NCBI GenBank assembly: GCA_022885665.1
Contig: JAGQDJ010000187.1
Span: 35,784-99,783 of the forward strand
Origin: Triops longicaudatus
Taxonomy: Eukaryota; Arthropoda; Branchiopoda; Notostraca; Triopsidae
DNA length: 64,000 bases
Direction of reading: 5' to 3'
Shown: positions 1-13,600 of the stretch, one piece after another
Numbering within the stretch: the first letter of the stretch is position 1
Layout of the letters: every line of letters begins with the position of its first letter
Notes under the pieces: generated by a model
The model's input: only the letters and a program-made list of their open reading frames with translations
Databases searched by the model: none
What the model was told of the DNA's origin: nothing
Program-made: the position numbers and the translations under genes

Positions 1-3000
1 GGCAAGTTGAATCAGCGCCGACTGGCGGTGAATGTTTGCATCCGATCCAGGTATGTACACCACGCTACAAAGAAACACAACGAAATATATGACGGAAATT
101 GCGCAAAACACAGGTTAACTTTCATTTTATCGACCATCTAATTACATATGATTCTCGGCAGTTTGTCGCATTTTCACAAAATTTTCCATATTCCCATACG
201 CAAACGCTACCTATCAGTCCATATTCGAAATTTAATTTGATTGAGATACTGCTTCGGTAGGTATTTCGTAAGATCAGACGTAACAGTTGTGCTAGTTACT
301 GAAATGCTTTACCGAGATTGCAGCGCGGTCTTTGTTCGTCGCAGGGACGAGTTGGAAGTGAAAATGGTAGATTTGCAGGTATCATGACTTTTGTTCGATG
401 ACACGGTAATGCATTTTTATATGTTTTGTTACGCGATGACTCGCTCAATTAGGGATATTTCACGGTTACTTTCACAACCCTGTTTTCTTGGCTTCGCACG
501 GCAGATTGCGTAAAGGCAACTCCTGCCACCTACTGAGCTGAAGCGTAACTAGATACAAACCGCTATTTGTTTACCCTGAAGTTTGAATTTCTTCATTTTT
601 ATACGCTTTCTGCAAGTACAGCTTGTTTAATTAATTGGTAGGGTATGCTAATTAAGGCACCGAAGTATTTTACGGTATACTCTCATCTGCTTGAAAACGT
701 GGAATTCATTCTACGAATTACTGCGTTTAGGAAAACTTAACCGACGCAAGCCCGTCAAAGGCAGCAAGGCGGAAACTTAACTAATCGCAAGCAAAGCTGA
801 CAGTGTAAGGATAGAGAAGCTCGTTTGCACTTTCGGGGTCATGGGCTTTGATCAATAAGGCGGAATTGAAAGTTGGGTACACAGTACGGTATATAGGCAA
901 ACAGCGTGTGCCTGGTACAGATGACGACAAATCGCGCCATAAAGCCCAACCGCACCAGTGCACACGCCTCTTTCCAACCAACTTGTCCTACTCAGGAGAA
1001 AAAAAAAGTGCGAAACCGTACTCGCTCCAATGCAATTTTTCTTGTGTAAATATTTCTTCCTATTCTCATCCATAAAAAGTACTTTCTGCACATTACAAAA
1101 AGGTAAACTCAGGTAAAAATGTACTTTCCCGTTACCGGAGATTGTACAACAAATCCCGGGTAAAAAGGAACGTTTTCCCCTCCCAAGCGCATAGGACTTG
1201 TAACGTGGAATGGATAGGCATCGCCCGTGTAATGGGAAAAAGGGCACGGACAACAATGAATGTTCCAACTGCGAGGAGCTCGCGCTTCACCATTAGGTGA
1301 TGCAAAAGCTACGCCGTAGTAAGAGTACCCCAGCCGGCCAGGCAAATGTCCTGTAGATATCCGTATAATAGGGTATACGGTGTAGTCCGTTCACTTTTGC
1401 AAGGCTGGCAACATTCATTGTTCGCCATGGTCGCTGAGCTTAGATGACGCTTACATTACGTTAGCCTTGTGAAAACTCTGAGACCAAGGCCGCCAAAAAT
1501 TGACTAAAAAGGATTAATTCATTTTTCGGAGAAAGGAGGCAAAACTTGATACATTTCTGCAGATGGAACCCTTCCCAAGCTATCTTTACAGATTATAAGG
1601 CGTAAAAATTTTAAACGAAAAACTGACGTTGAGACTCGAAATGTCAAGACAAACTTAGCTAATTAGAAATCTTTTGCAACAATCCAAGTTGCTTAACCGT
1701 TAAGTCTTCACTGACACGATTAAAGCTCGGGGACGTGATGAATTTTTCTTTCTTTTTCAGGTCATTTAGGCTCTTTGGCACCAGTTCACAGTTTTGTTAA
1801 GGCTTTAAACGATTGCGTATCCATGAGTCCAAATAAAGCTCCTCAACAAAAGATTAAGGCTGGAAAATAACGGCTGAGCTTTTCAGTAATTCTTCTTAGG
1901 ATACGAAACATTTTATTAAGAAGGTAAAAATGTTTGTTTTTTACTAAAAATTGTTAGTAACTTTTTTCACTACATGTATTATTTTTTTCAGACGTACGTC
2001 CTTTTTTAAAACTTACGATTTAATTAGAATATTATTATTGGCCACTGGCATACACTAGTTATGTACTGTTTATACATGTATTTAATAGCATTCGTGGAAT
2101 GTATGCAAGGTTTGAGGGCATCAATCCTTTACACGCACAAAAAGACCTAATTACAGATTCTTGAATGTTTAAGAACACGTTAAGAGGGGCAAACTCTGTG
2201 ATCGATTTCCTTCTTACTACCTAATTCATTCCTCAAGCGTGCTTTTTGCATAGGCTTCATCACACGCCCTCTTTGCAAACGTGCGCGGAACTTGAAAAAT
2301 ACTCTCGAGACGTGACGTTTTTCATCTTCTTTTTGTCACTTTGCAGGAATCGTGTTATCGCCTAAGACAAGTTGTTTGCTAACATCAACGCTACACCGAC
2401 GTCATTACCGCGAACGCTCGCGTATTTCATAGCGGCATTCAGGAAAGTATCGCCATCTATCTTGGAAACGGCTTCCTTTTCCAATAAGAAGTAAAAATGC
2501 AAAACTGGGAGAATTATAAATCTAGCACCTGTTCTGTCTGACAATGTAATCCTTTCCACAACAACGGCAAGAACAAGGGATTCCTTTTTCGGAGAAAAAC
2601 AACGATTTCTTGGGAGGAAGAAAATAAACTAAAAATGGAGTCAGCTACAAAAAAGCTTTGTTTTTTTTTAATTTAGTAACGCTATTTCTGTTATCGGACG
2701 ATAGGCTTAACAAAGGATATTTCAGGTTTACTTTCATACTTTTTATGATCATTCCACCATATTACATAGGAAAGATCACAACAGTTATTGCCCTCTAGTG
2801 GATAATTTTGATCTATCTAAGCTTATGTAACAGGAATAAGAAATTTAAGTTAACACGAAAAAGGGACATTTATGCGTAGTCTTACTTTTAAGCAAAATTA
2901 CACATTACTACAATTACAGTTAATTGTTCTCTCCAGCAAAAAAAAAGAAATCCTTTCCGTGTAAGCTTTACGCACTGTAGAGACTGAAACGAAATTCACT

Positions 3001-3491
3001 GTAGTGAACCGCTATACGCTGCACAAACCACGCCACGAGAACCGTTCGGTTCCAACCGGCTCCGCCATTCAACGGTTCGCGGGCTGGGAACTGAGCGGGA
3101 ATTCATTGTTACTCTTACCCAAGCGTTGCAGTGTTGATTGGATTTACTCCAAGGGTTTTAGGGAAAAAATTAAAGTGATAGAAGTTTCTGGTATTTTCTG
3201 CGTTAATATAAGTGAATTGATTAATACGTTTTGTGTTCCTTTTCTATGAGCTTGGTATTATGAAAGTTTTACTACGCAGTGAACAAATAACGTCTAAATT
3301 CTTCGTCTACTTTCAGGTTTCACCGCCATTGGAGTTTCGAGCTATAGCCTTTTCTACCGTTTCTTATCACGCAACAATGAGTTTCTTTCTTTTTTCGATT
3401 ATTATTTCAATTATTAATTTCCTTTCCTAAATACGCCGTTGCTTAAAAACAGGAAATGCAAGAGAGTGACCCACAACGCGAAAAAGCGTAC
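1..3491. other. Left-end intron of the MPDZ gene, no exon recognised
   Basis: Lies downstream of MPDZ exon 19 on the minus strand and should be intronic. It holds copies of the AACAATGAA motif (1252-1260, 1414-1422, 3102-3110) in GC-richer patches at 1.25-1.43 and 3.0-3.12 kb, and a CTCF-core-like site at 2451. No frame shows a PDZ or other domain. Confidence 0.5.
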
Positions 3492-4673
3492 CTGATATCG
3501 GTGCTGACCAGCTGCGTTCTCCGCAAGATGGCTCTGGCTTGGGAATTAGTTGCAAAGCGTATGCTTTCATTGTTAACCGACAGGATATAATCTCCGGGGC
3601 GTATCCGTCCGTCCTTGTGCACAGCTCCGCCCCTTGTTACTGAAGTGACCAGTACTCCGTTTACACCTTTGTCCACCACTTCGACGTTAATGCCTACGAC
3701 AAAGCGAAAAATACATAAAATGAAAAACAAATAAAACTGAGCAATATTTTCGTTTGATGGAGAAGGCTGCAAAAATTACCCAGCTGGTCTCCGCCCTTCT
3801 TGAGTTTAATGGTCCTCTCGAGAGCTGCCGGTAATGGCGGAATATCTGCCCACCGGGACGTCGCCAAAGAGGAAGGCACGTCTGTGGTTATATTGTTGCC
3901 GAAGCCACTCGTATAAGTATTGTTGCTTCCGGGGATCAAGTTCGCACTCAGTAACAAGCGTTCAGTAGCTACTGGTACCAACAATGGGTTCGGCTGTCGA
4001 TACGAGAACATGAATAAATCAAAATCAAACTTCAAACAATTACAAAACATGTGAATAAGAATTTAACTAAAAATTAGTTGAGCTATATAATATATGTAAA
4101 AAGATTTAAAATCAGCATAATCAAGAAAAAAAATTACTTGATTTTCGTTATTATTGTTATCCTTTTTTGGTTAGGGTATCCGTTGGTTTACACACCATTT
4201 GTTACCAATTGTAAACGACTCTGATACGATTACTTCCTCCATTAATTTTCGTTCTCCCTATTATCTGACTTGTTTCTTTCTTTTACATTTTGCGTTGTTT
4301 CTTTGTCAGAATTATCCTAGTTACCAACAATAAATGTCCTAACTACTTTTTCCTTAATTTTATCATCTCTATTATATTCTTCCCTATACATTACTCCTTC
4401 ATAGACATTCTAATGAAAGTAAACGTTGATTGTACTAGACACATCTTTCTTATCAATAGACAAAAGAATATAAAAAAATGAAAAGATCCAATACAGTGAG
4501 GGAAAAGATAAGAAAGACAAAGCGGTTGGAGGCGTGGCCTATTTTCTTACCAACTGATCGGTGGACTGGTTCAGAATTCCCGTTTCGATGTCGGGTGACG
4601 ATGGGGAAGTGGAGACGGCAGTAGTTGTCGGTGGTAAAGTGGCCGGTAACGGTGGCGGTTTTTCGTCTTGGGA
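3492..4673 (-). CDS. MPDZ: MPDZ exons 17-19: linker and PDZ6
   Basis: Exon 17 (4551-4673) codes a Pro/Thr/Ser linker (41 residues, phase 0/0). Exon 18 (3780-3993) ends with ERTIKLKKGGDQLG, the betaA strand and binding loop of PDZ6, in phase 1. Exon 19 (3492-3693) codes INVEVVDKGVNGVLVTSV, GGAVHKDGRIRPGDYILSVN and NSQARAILRRTQLVSTDI. This matches vertebrate MPDZ/PATJ PDZ6, whose helix is likewise NAQARAMLRRHSLIGPDI. It ends in phase 2 at donor gtacgc (3491-3490); the continuation was not found in the remaining 3.4 kb and must lie outside. Confidence 0.9.
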
Positions 4674-7600
4674 CTGCAAGAAACAAATAAATACGCGTTT
4701 TTAGAAGCAGAGCGAAAAGAATGGACTTATTTTCAGGTAGTATCATTGCTTTGTTGGCCATACTCTGGCTGTATCTCTTTTTTATGGTGATGGACACGAT
4801 TCATCAGGAAAACAGACGGTTAATCAATGATTCCTAAACCTGAGCTTCGAGCAACGTTGGTGTAATAAAACAAGGATTGAGACACGGCAATCTGGTTCAG
4901 GAAACCAGAGGGAACCATATATGTTTCTTCTTTTTTTAGGAAAAAACAATTTGAGAACACGAATCGTACCGTCCGTCATGACCAATATGGAACAATAAAC
5001 CTTACATGACATCGCTTGTATCTGCATCAGTCTACTGTCGCAATCAATTGCCCCTTATCAAGTTGCTTTTCTTTTTTCTTTTCTGTTCAATATACAGTAG
5101 CATGAAAATTACCTTAGAGTACTTTAGAGTAGTTACCAAATTACGCCCCTAACAGCTAGAAAGCGCAAAACCCGCCATTAGACGCTAAAACACGGAAGGC
5201 GCCATAAGGCTCCGCTGGGATTCTCATGCATTTTCATTGTTGGTCGAAGTGAACTGCTTGCGGTAGTCTAGTGGCGGGTTCGTAGTTTCCCATAGCATCA
5301 ACAGATGACACTAGTGAATATGGTAAAGACTAATCATACATTAACCTGTGGCCTATATAAAGTTTAGTTAAAAGCAGTAGTAATTTAAATCTGAGAAATT
5401 TTGCCCCACGTCTGGGTTCAACTAAGAAGGGCGTGGCTTGTGTCCGCGGCAAGTTCTGTGAAGGCAAGGCGATACGGAAAGAAACGGGCTCCCACAAACA
5501 CGGTGATTATTAGTATCCTACTGTTTTCTTTTTCCGTTAAGAACTCGAAATGTGTCAGGAAGACAGAGGTATCGATTTAGGACCGGCACTTTAGAACTTT
5601 CTGAGCCACTACGGCTTTGGGAAGGGGGTTAGAGGAATCAATGGAAGCTCAAAGTCGGGGTTTGGTCGACCAGAAAGAAACGGCCGCTTTTATTAGTTTG
5701 GTTTTCCGAGCAAAAGAAAGATTAGACCGAACACGTTTGTCGCTGTGCAAAACTGGTTTAAATGCCCTTTTATCCCTTTAGCTGCTTACAGCATGTCGTT
5801 CTCGCTTTGATAACTTTTTTTTAACTTTTCTTTTAGCCTGACATTTAAAAGTCGAACCAATTATCATTTGTATAAAGAAACGTGTTTTCCTTTGTTGGAG
5901 CTTAAAAGATTCGTGATCATTTCTTTTAAGCTTTTAGAATTCTTAAACGGCTTAAGTTCTTTTAGAATCTTTCGAGATAGAAACTAAAGCGAGCAGCTCA
6001 TTATAACTTCAAACACAATCAGACTGAAGTTTGACTGCCTTAAAAGGTTAACTTCCTTTCTGTCCTCACAGCAGCGCTAAATGCTTATGTTGAAGTGGGA
6101 ATTGTTTACAACTGTGACAGCTTAATTGGAGTTTGAGGTCTTGGAAAGTTCACGATCGTTTGAAGCTTAGAGTTTACACTCTTTGAAAGTTCTATTACGC
6201 TTTTTAGTTATTTTTCGCTTAAAAAAAGATGTCGCACTGTGCAGGAAATAAATTAAAGGAATCTGTCAATGTTTTTTTGTTTTCTTTATTTGTTTAAACC
6301 GAACAGTAGGCTTTGTCACAGTTTTTGCTGAAGTACTTTTCCATCCGAGAGTTAAAAACAGATTTTAATGATTCCAATGTTTTTCTACAGAGAAGTTATT
6401 GGGTGAACTTGCATAATTTTTTCTTTCTCTTGCTCTGGGCCGTTTAGGAACTGTACTTTTTCCAGGAATGATTTTTTGTGTCATGCCAAGATAGTAAATA
6501 TGTACAAACTTCGGGAAAGAATCTTCAAACGAATATTTTCTAATGTCAGTGACACGAATCACTGTCATGGCATGGATCTGCTTCTGGCATCAACGTGTAT
6601 CCTAAGTTTGAAAGCCACGGGGGCAAATTTCTTCGATGCGTGAAAGAAATGTGTTTCCAAAGTGTTCTGTCGCGTTTAATAAGTGACTACGGGAAGCTAT
6701 GAGGCAAATTCCAGTAGCGCACGAAACGATAAGGAGGAAACAGGGAAATCCTTTCTCGACAGACAAGTTTCTGTCAACTTCGTGCCGACACACGAGACAA
6801 AAATAGTGCCCTCTTGCTCCTTCAACAGAGTTCAACAGAGGCATTTTATGTCAACGCTGTTGGATTGTCAAAGCCCAGGAATGGCATTCAGTTCTCTCTC
6901 CTTCACCAGAATTGACAAACGCATTTAACCCACGTAGACACAGGAAGCTGGATGAACGGAAACTCTATTCCGAGACAGGAAACGCAAAAGCTACAGGGTC
7001 AGTCAACAGTAGCTTCCTAACAGAAGCAACGCCCGTTTTTTAACCATACACCGTGATTCCTCCAACGCCCTCTTTCAGAGAACCACATGAAAACATACCT
7101 GAGCTACTTTTTGGTTGTAATACAAATACTAGAACCTGTATAACATTACCTTTAATGCTGCAATGTGCAGAAAACTGCACTATAAATAAAATATATGAGC
7201 ACGCAACAGAAATGTACTCAAACAATTAATTTTTGTATTTGCTAAGCAGCACGCGCTGCGCTCGTTCTTACCTTCGGTGAGTAACTGCGAACAGTTCATT
7301 GTTACCTACACTGAAGCTTCTCGCACCTTCTCACAACAAGAAAACGTTCGTTTCTACTCAAGAACGGCCCCCTCCGTCCAGCAAACGAACAATACCCGTA
7401 AGCCGAGGCGCAGCCCGCTCGGTGCGGGGGCATTCACTGTGCTACCAACAATAAATGTTCCTATATCAAGCCAGCAGCCACTACGCACCTCCCTCGAAGG
7501 GAAACGTTCGATATTACATAAGCTGAGCGTTTTGCGTCAGGCGATATTCGCTGCCGCTCACGCGGTGCACGCAACAATGAAAGTTCGTTTCACAGCGACT

Positions 7601-10600
7601 CAAAATGCTTGATTTCAACTAAAACTTCAGTTTTAATTACAACTAACTAAAAGTAAAGTGTAGTGAATCGTACAAGTGGTTCGTTTAATTGGAATATTAC
7701 TCTGTGACGTTCTTTCCTTTATTGCTCACAAAAAATCCCTCTCATTTTACTTTGATTTTTTAGAATTCAACAAAGCTATGCCAACAAAGGGAAGAAAAGC
7801 CGTTGAATGCATAAATCACGCTAAAAACTTGCTGTCCGAATCTCACGCTCCTTTCTCAACACATGGCTGCATACGGTAACGAGATTTTTATGAAATTTTT
7901 TGGGGCATCTCAAAATATCGCCCTGCTTGGCTTTTTTACGAAGCGACACGTCGCAAACGGCAAGTTTTTGTCACTTCATTTTTTTTTTAGCCCTTTCAGA
8001 GCAAAGAAATTAGGCAAAAAATGGTCTGCTACTACAAAAGATCGCATTAACCTCCGCAACGCCTCACATTAGCTACATCATACATAAAGATGCTGTTTTT
8101 CTTTGTGTAAGAATCGTCCTGGGTCGCAACAATCGAAATCCTAGCGGGAAATTACCGCACTAAATGGCTTTCTATTGTAACGTCTAAAAAAGTAATTGCT
8201 TTGCATTATGTCACGTGACAAACAAACTGTAGTCACAGGAAGAAATAGAAGATAAGAGATAGATAAAAACAAAATCAACAATAAAATAGAAAATAAAATG
8301 TGTTTGAAATCTAAATAAAGTTTTTCTAAAAAAAAGTCCTGTTTCACTACAACGCACCCTCCAGCGCTGCTTTTGGTAAGTAAAGTTTGCCAAGTGCAAT
8401 GAAAGTGACTTTGTGTAAGGAAAAAACGCATTCTGGGGCAAACAATGCCCTCTCGCGTACTCGTCAGCGCAATCCTCTCACTCTTGGTAAAGAAGTGGGT
8501 CAGTGCATTCACCACTCAGCACAAAGGCAAAATAAAAAATAAATAAAAAAATAAAAATCAACGAAACCTCGTAATTTAAAGCCAGTTTAGAGAAAATTAG
8601 CCAATTAATGTTACGGAAGAGTTTGCGGGCGAAAATAGAATTTCACAGAACTATGAGAACTAAAAGGAAAATATAACGAAATCTAGAAAACTCGAACGCT
8701 GCAAAAATAAAAGGAAAAATCGTAAAATTATAGAAAAGTAGACTGGAATTGTAAACTCCAAGAAAATTTACCAGAAATATTGACAAAAATACACAACAGA
8801 AATAAAAATTAAGCTTGTATTTAGAGACAAAATCAAGAAAAACTGTACCATGCATGAAAATACGTTTTATAAACAAACTGAGAACAGTTCACAAAGAACT
8901 TTGTTTTTCATTCGTTTTCGGTTTCGTTTTACTTTTTTGCATTTTTTTTAAAACTATGTTGCACACATTTTCAAAAAGATCTTAGTTTTCTATTCCATTT
9001 TACAGTAACCCATTGCCCTTGTAAGAAAATCCTCTCCTAAATTACTCTGGAAAAAATTCAAATCCGCCTTTCAGGGCTTCGTTCCATAAGCCACGCCCCT
9101 AAGCCTGATTCATGAAGACTTGATGCAAAATTTCCTCACCAAAAGCGGAAAATGATGAACCCGCACTAAATCCATTTGCTCTCGTACTCGTATTACACAG
9201 TGCGTATGCAGTAAGTGGTTAAGAGGCGGAGCTACGGTCAAGCACAGGAAAGAGAAGGGCGCTAGCGTTACACATACGAGAGCGGCGACGCCCACGACGC
9301 AGCTTTAGTCGCTCTTCAGCTTTCAACGTGCACACACGGATTTTTACCTCTGCGCTGTTGAAAGTGTGTTCATAAAGAAGTTCGCTTGTGCCGTAAAAGC
9401 TCGGAACATTATTGAAAAATGTCTCTTACGAGCGTAATTCAGGTAAAAACGGTTATTTTGTATTAAATACTTGCATCAATACCCCAAAAAATAAGAATAA
9501 GAAAATAAGAAAAAAATTAAAATTAGGTACAGTTTGGGTAGTTTTATAAGTATTGTTAATATGTAGCATAGATTTCAAAAATGTAGAGGCAGATAACAAT
9601 GATGCTCGGGTAATATCGTGCAGTGTCGCAACTTATTTGTTAAGCATCCGAAAACATCATCTAAATTATCAAAAATAGCTTCTTTTCTAATTTATTTTTC
9701 TAATGTATTACTTTTTCATACTCTTTTATTTGTGTAAAAATCGGTCATTGTGTTCTATTTTTTTATTATTTTTAATTTATTTTTATATTTTTTTGCGGTT
9801 ACAAGAGAAAGTATACAGGTCAATTTGCCTGGTTTGAACGTAGCTGGGTGAAATCAAGGCAACGCGAAATTGCACCGACGGCAGACAAGTTGTGAGTCAT
9901 TCTTGTGAACGTGTCCCAGGTGTGAAGCGTTTCGTATACAGGCAAAAGAGAGCGAAGAGAAAAGAGAGAGAAAAGCGGCGCAACAATAACAGTAAAAGCG
10001 GTATCACAGGTGCATATGTGTATCCATTCTTTCCGCCGGCTCAGGCTGTCATGAAACTGACGGGAGTGCGAATTTCACATTTGACACGGCAACAGATCGT
10101 TTTCACGAAGAAAATTTTTTCATGTATTTTGGTCGAATGGAACGACAATATTCTCAATATTCCATTGCTCCTAAAATATATACTTAAAATATGTACTAAG
10201 AACCATCTGACAATTAAGAAGCTTAGAGATTTTAGCTCCTGAACCTTCTACAAAAGATCTCTGGAAAATCTGAAAGTCGAATTAGCTTAGTTTCTAAGCT
10301 AATTCGACGAAAAGAGGTATACGCAATGTCACGGATAGAAACCGCGAGGGACTAGTTTAAACTTCCCGCGCTTCAATGTGGCGTCACGGCTATTGCAAAC
10401 ATCGGTCAGCCCCGTAGCGCCTAGGCTTGAAGGCTAGCGGGATTTGATTGTCGTGGCAGTGAATGCATGTTGACATTTTTGGCCCTTGTATTTTGGAGTA
10501 CTACATTTATTTAAAGCGAGCAAATTGCTTTATTTAAACAATATAGTTCTTTTTCATCGTAAGTAAGTTGTTTCGGTGACACGCAACTTCAAAAATTAAC

Positions 10601-13600
10601 AGAAATAAAAAAATAGCAAAAACATCCTCGTGCCATTTTCAAGGTTAATTCCAAAGTTGGTACACTGTGGTCTTTAATTATACCTTCTCTTCTCAACTAC
10701 ATTAGGAAGATTTCTGAGCAACGAAAACAGCGACTAGCTTTGTCTAATCCAATAAAGGAGTCTATTTTCGTAGCACACACACGCAAGTTAAGAGACGCTC
10801 GAATTCCTCACATAAGTTAACCATTGTGGCGCAAAAGGGTCGCGGTGGAAAAGAAACCTCCGCCAAATGTTCCAAGCTGCAGAAATCTCTCCAACGGCGA
10901 AAGAGAGGGACAAGTTGCTTTTAGCGGAAGAAAACGTCTAACATGTGCAGCTCATTAAAACTGACTCATTAGGATACACATCTATACTTTCGACAGTCGA
11001 GGAATTCTGTGTCGGAAGCTAAACGCAGCCCTTTTTAAACAGATAAATAAAAAAGAGAAAAAAAATGCCAACTTTACTGCGCTCTTCTTTTAAATTACTA
11101 AACCACGGAAGACTTTCCTCTCGTTTTTACTTCCGCTTTATTACCCTAACGTACTTTCGTGAGAGAGGAAAAAAGAAAATTTTAGGTTTCTTGGAGTAGA
11201 ACAGCTCCACCACAATGCGGAAAAATACAGAAAATGGAAAAGATTAACAAAAATAGAAAAGAAGATGATAGTGGTCAAAGGTATCCTAACCACTCGAACA
11301 TACGGGAATATACGAACACTGTATTCATACATGGAACAGAAACTTAAAAAAGGCAAAATCAGAAAGATTTCATACAAATTTAAAACGAAAAAAATCAACA
11401 GAAATTAACCCATGCCGAGGAAACAGAAAATAAAAATGCAATAACAACAGTTGGAAAATGTTATTAATTCGATTGAAGTCAAGAGTATAAACTGAAAATA
11501 AGAGATTTAATTTTTCTCATATTTCGTGCATGGCATTTTTTCTTTGTATGGTTGCGAGAACATGCAAATGTATCGAGTGACAGGAAACCCTTTTTTGAGT
11601 TAAAGCTTTCCTCGCGTCGTACTACAATAAAGTCCGGATAAAGCGCAAGGATTGACACTCGCAAAGCTTCCTGGCCTGTACTGGCGTGATCTATAGCCGG
11701 TTTTGCCTTTTTTCATTTTTCTCCTTCCTCTCTTTGCTTTTTGAATAAAAAATACCCTGCGACAAGAAAGTTTGGATCGAAAATTCCGTACATATGCTAA
11801 TGCAAGAGGCACCGTTTCCCCCTTGGAAAATAGAGAAAAAGAAAGGAAAGAAGGAGAGCAAACAGGCTTTGGAAACCTTAAGTATGCTGGTAATCTAACA
11901 AATGGAATTTGGACGGCTTAGGAGCCCAACGTTGCGTTGAATTTGAGTTGTGGGCTTCGTTGCTTTTTATTCAATTCCCTATTCTAGTTTACAATATTTT
12001 ATTATACGAAGAGGACATTTCGCGGATTTCCGATCCTAGGTCGTTAAAACGAAATATCTGTAATAAAAATGAGTGACAAAATTGCTTTGATTCATTTTTA
12101 CAGTGGTAACTAAGTGGATGGTTCTAGTTTGAATGTGTTCACAATTTCAGAGATTTATACAACGCCACATTGATCAACGAGTTTTCTTAGACTTTTCGTT
12201 GGACGCATTATTTTTGTGAATGAATGGTACAGTTTTTTGAATTTGCAAATTAGTCCGTGTTGATAAGGTGTTATCGCTGGTGCACTAGCTACAAATAAAT
12301 AAAGATTCCCGTTTATGTGACAGTTGCGGTTTGTCTGTGTATCTTATCTTTAGAAGAATTCAGATAGTTCTTTCATATTGTCATTAGATCTGAGCACAAA
12401 CGTTTATCTGAAGATAAATCTAACCATTTTAATGAGGAAACTTAAAGTTAGCTAACCTTACCAAACTTAACCCAATTTTATCCTATTTCACAGCATTTTT
12501 TAACTAAACAAGCTTAACTGAACCTACAACTAACTTAATAATCTAACGTAACTTAACGTAATTTTCACAAATGCATGTTCAAAAATAGAACAGTTCTTTA
12601 CTAAGTCTACGAACAAAAATTTTCATCTCTCAATATATTTATTCCAACAACGCTTGTAAGCTGAAGTAACTCAGTAATGGTTGAAATATTGTTTATTTGG
12701 AAAGCCCCGCCTCTTTCTCCGCTCCTTGGGACGCATAAATTAACCGTTATTTCTGGTTTCTTGGCAGGATTGTTTACATTACTCACTTTAATTTTCTCCA
12801 CAAAAACTAATTAACCCCATTTAACCCCAATTTATCGCTGCTCTACGCAGTTTTTCTCCTAAAGCGTTGTTTACGATCTCGTTTCCTATTTTTTTGAGAA
12901 AAAAAAACTAACTTCCAACAATTTTCAACTTACATACTGTAAAAATAAGTAAAAAAAAAACATTAAGAGAAAAGCGCCCGGTAACTTAGTAAGAAATTAG
13001 TGTGATTTCATAGCTAAACTTTGAGTCGATAAGGAAAGTTACGCTCATAAGATCGATTAGAAGCACAAGTATCGGTATCTTCGATTTGACATATTTAGAA
13101 TTATAACTTTTTAAATGATGAGTTAATCGTAGGAAAAATGCACAAAATTTAGAAAGAAGTAAGGAAGAAATCTCTCGTCAGACTTTGCGAATAAGGGCGA
13201 CAATGAATGTTTGTATAGCAGGATAGGCGTTGTCAGCTTTCATGTGCTGTGTGGAGCAAAGCTCCAGTACGGTATCAACAGCTGAAGAAAAAAAAAACGT
13301 AGAAGCAAGCGTGGTTACTACGGCAAACTGTTGGCCAACACTGAATGTTCCCATTCCCAGACGGTACGCTGTATCAAAAATCGAACGTCATGGCAGCTGC
13401 CGCGTGGCTAGCGAACATTCATTGTTAGCAACAGTGAATCTTGCCTTGGCTTCTGGTGCAGTGCATTAGCAAGCGTGGCTCAGTGCGGGGCTGAAGCTCA
13501 TTTCATAAGCGAAAGATTTTGAAGGATTGTTAGGGTTGCTTATTGAAATAATTTTTAATGCATTTTGAAGTATTAGAGAAGCCACTGCTGGTATAGGTAG

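Noticed and set aside
1..52. Possible plus-strand exon ending at a strong donor (ccag/gtatgt)
   Set aside because: Too short to identify; two frames are open and no partner exon was found.
2362..2559. Minus-strand frame with an ankyrin-like look (KYASVRGNDVG)
   Set aside because: Only ~20 residues resemble one ankyrin repeat, there are no neighbouring repeats and no splice support.
7277..7612. 111-codon plus-strand frame in a repeat island
   Set aside because: It spans several AACAATGAA-type motifs and has no domain; most likely repeat sequence with few stops because of higher GC.
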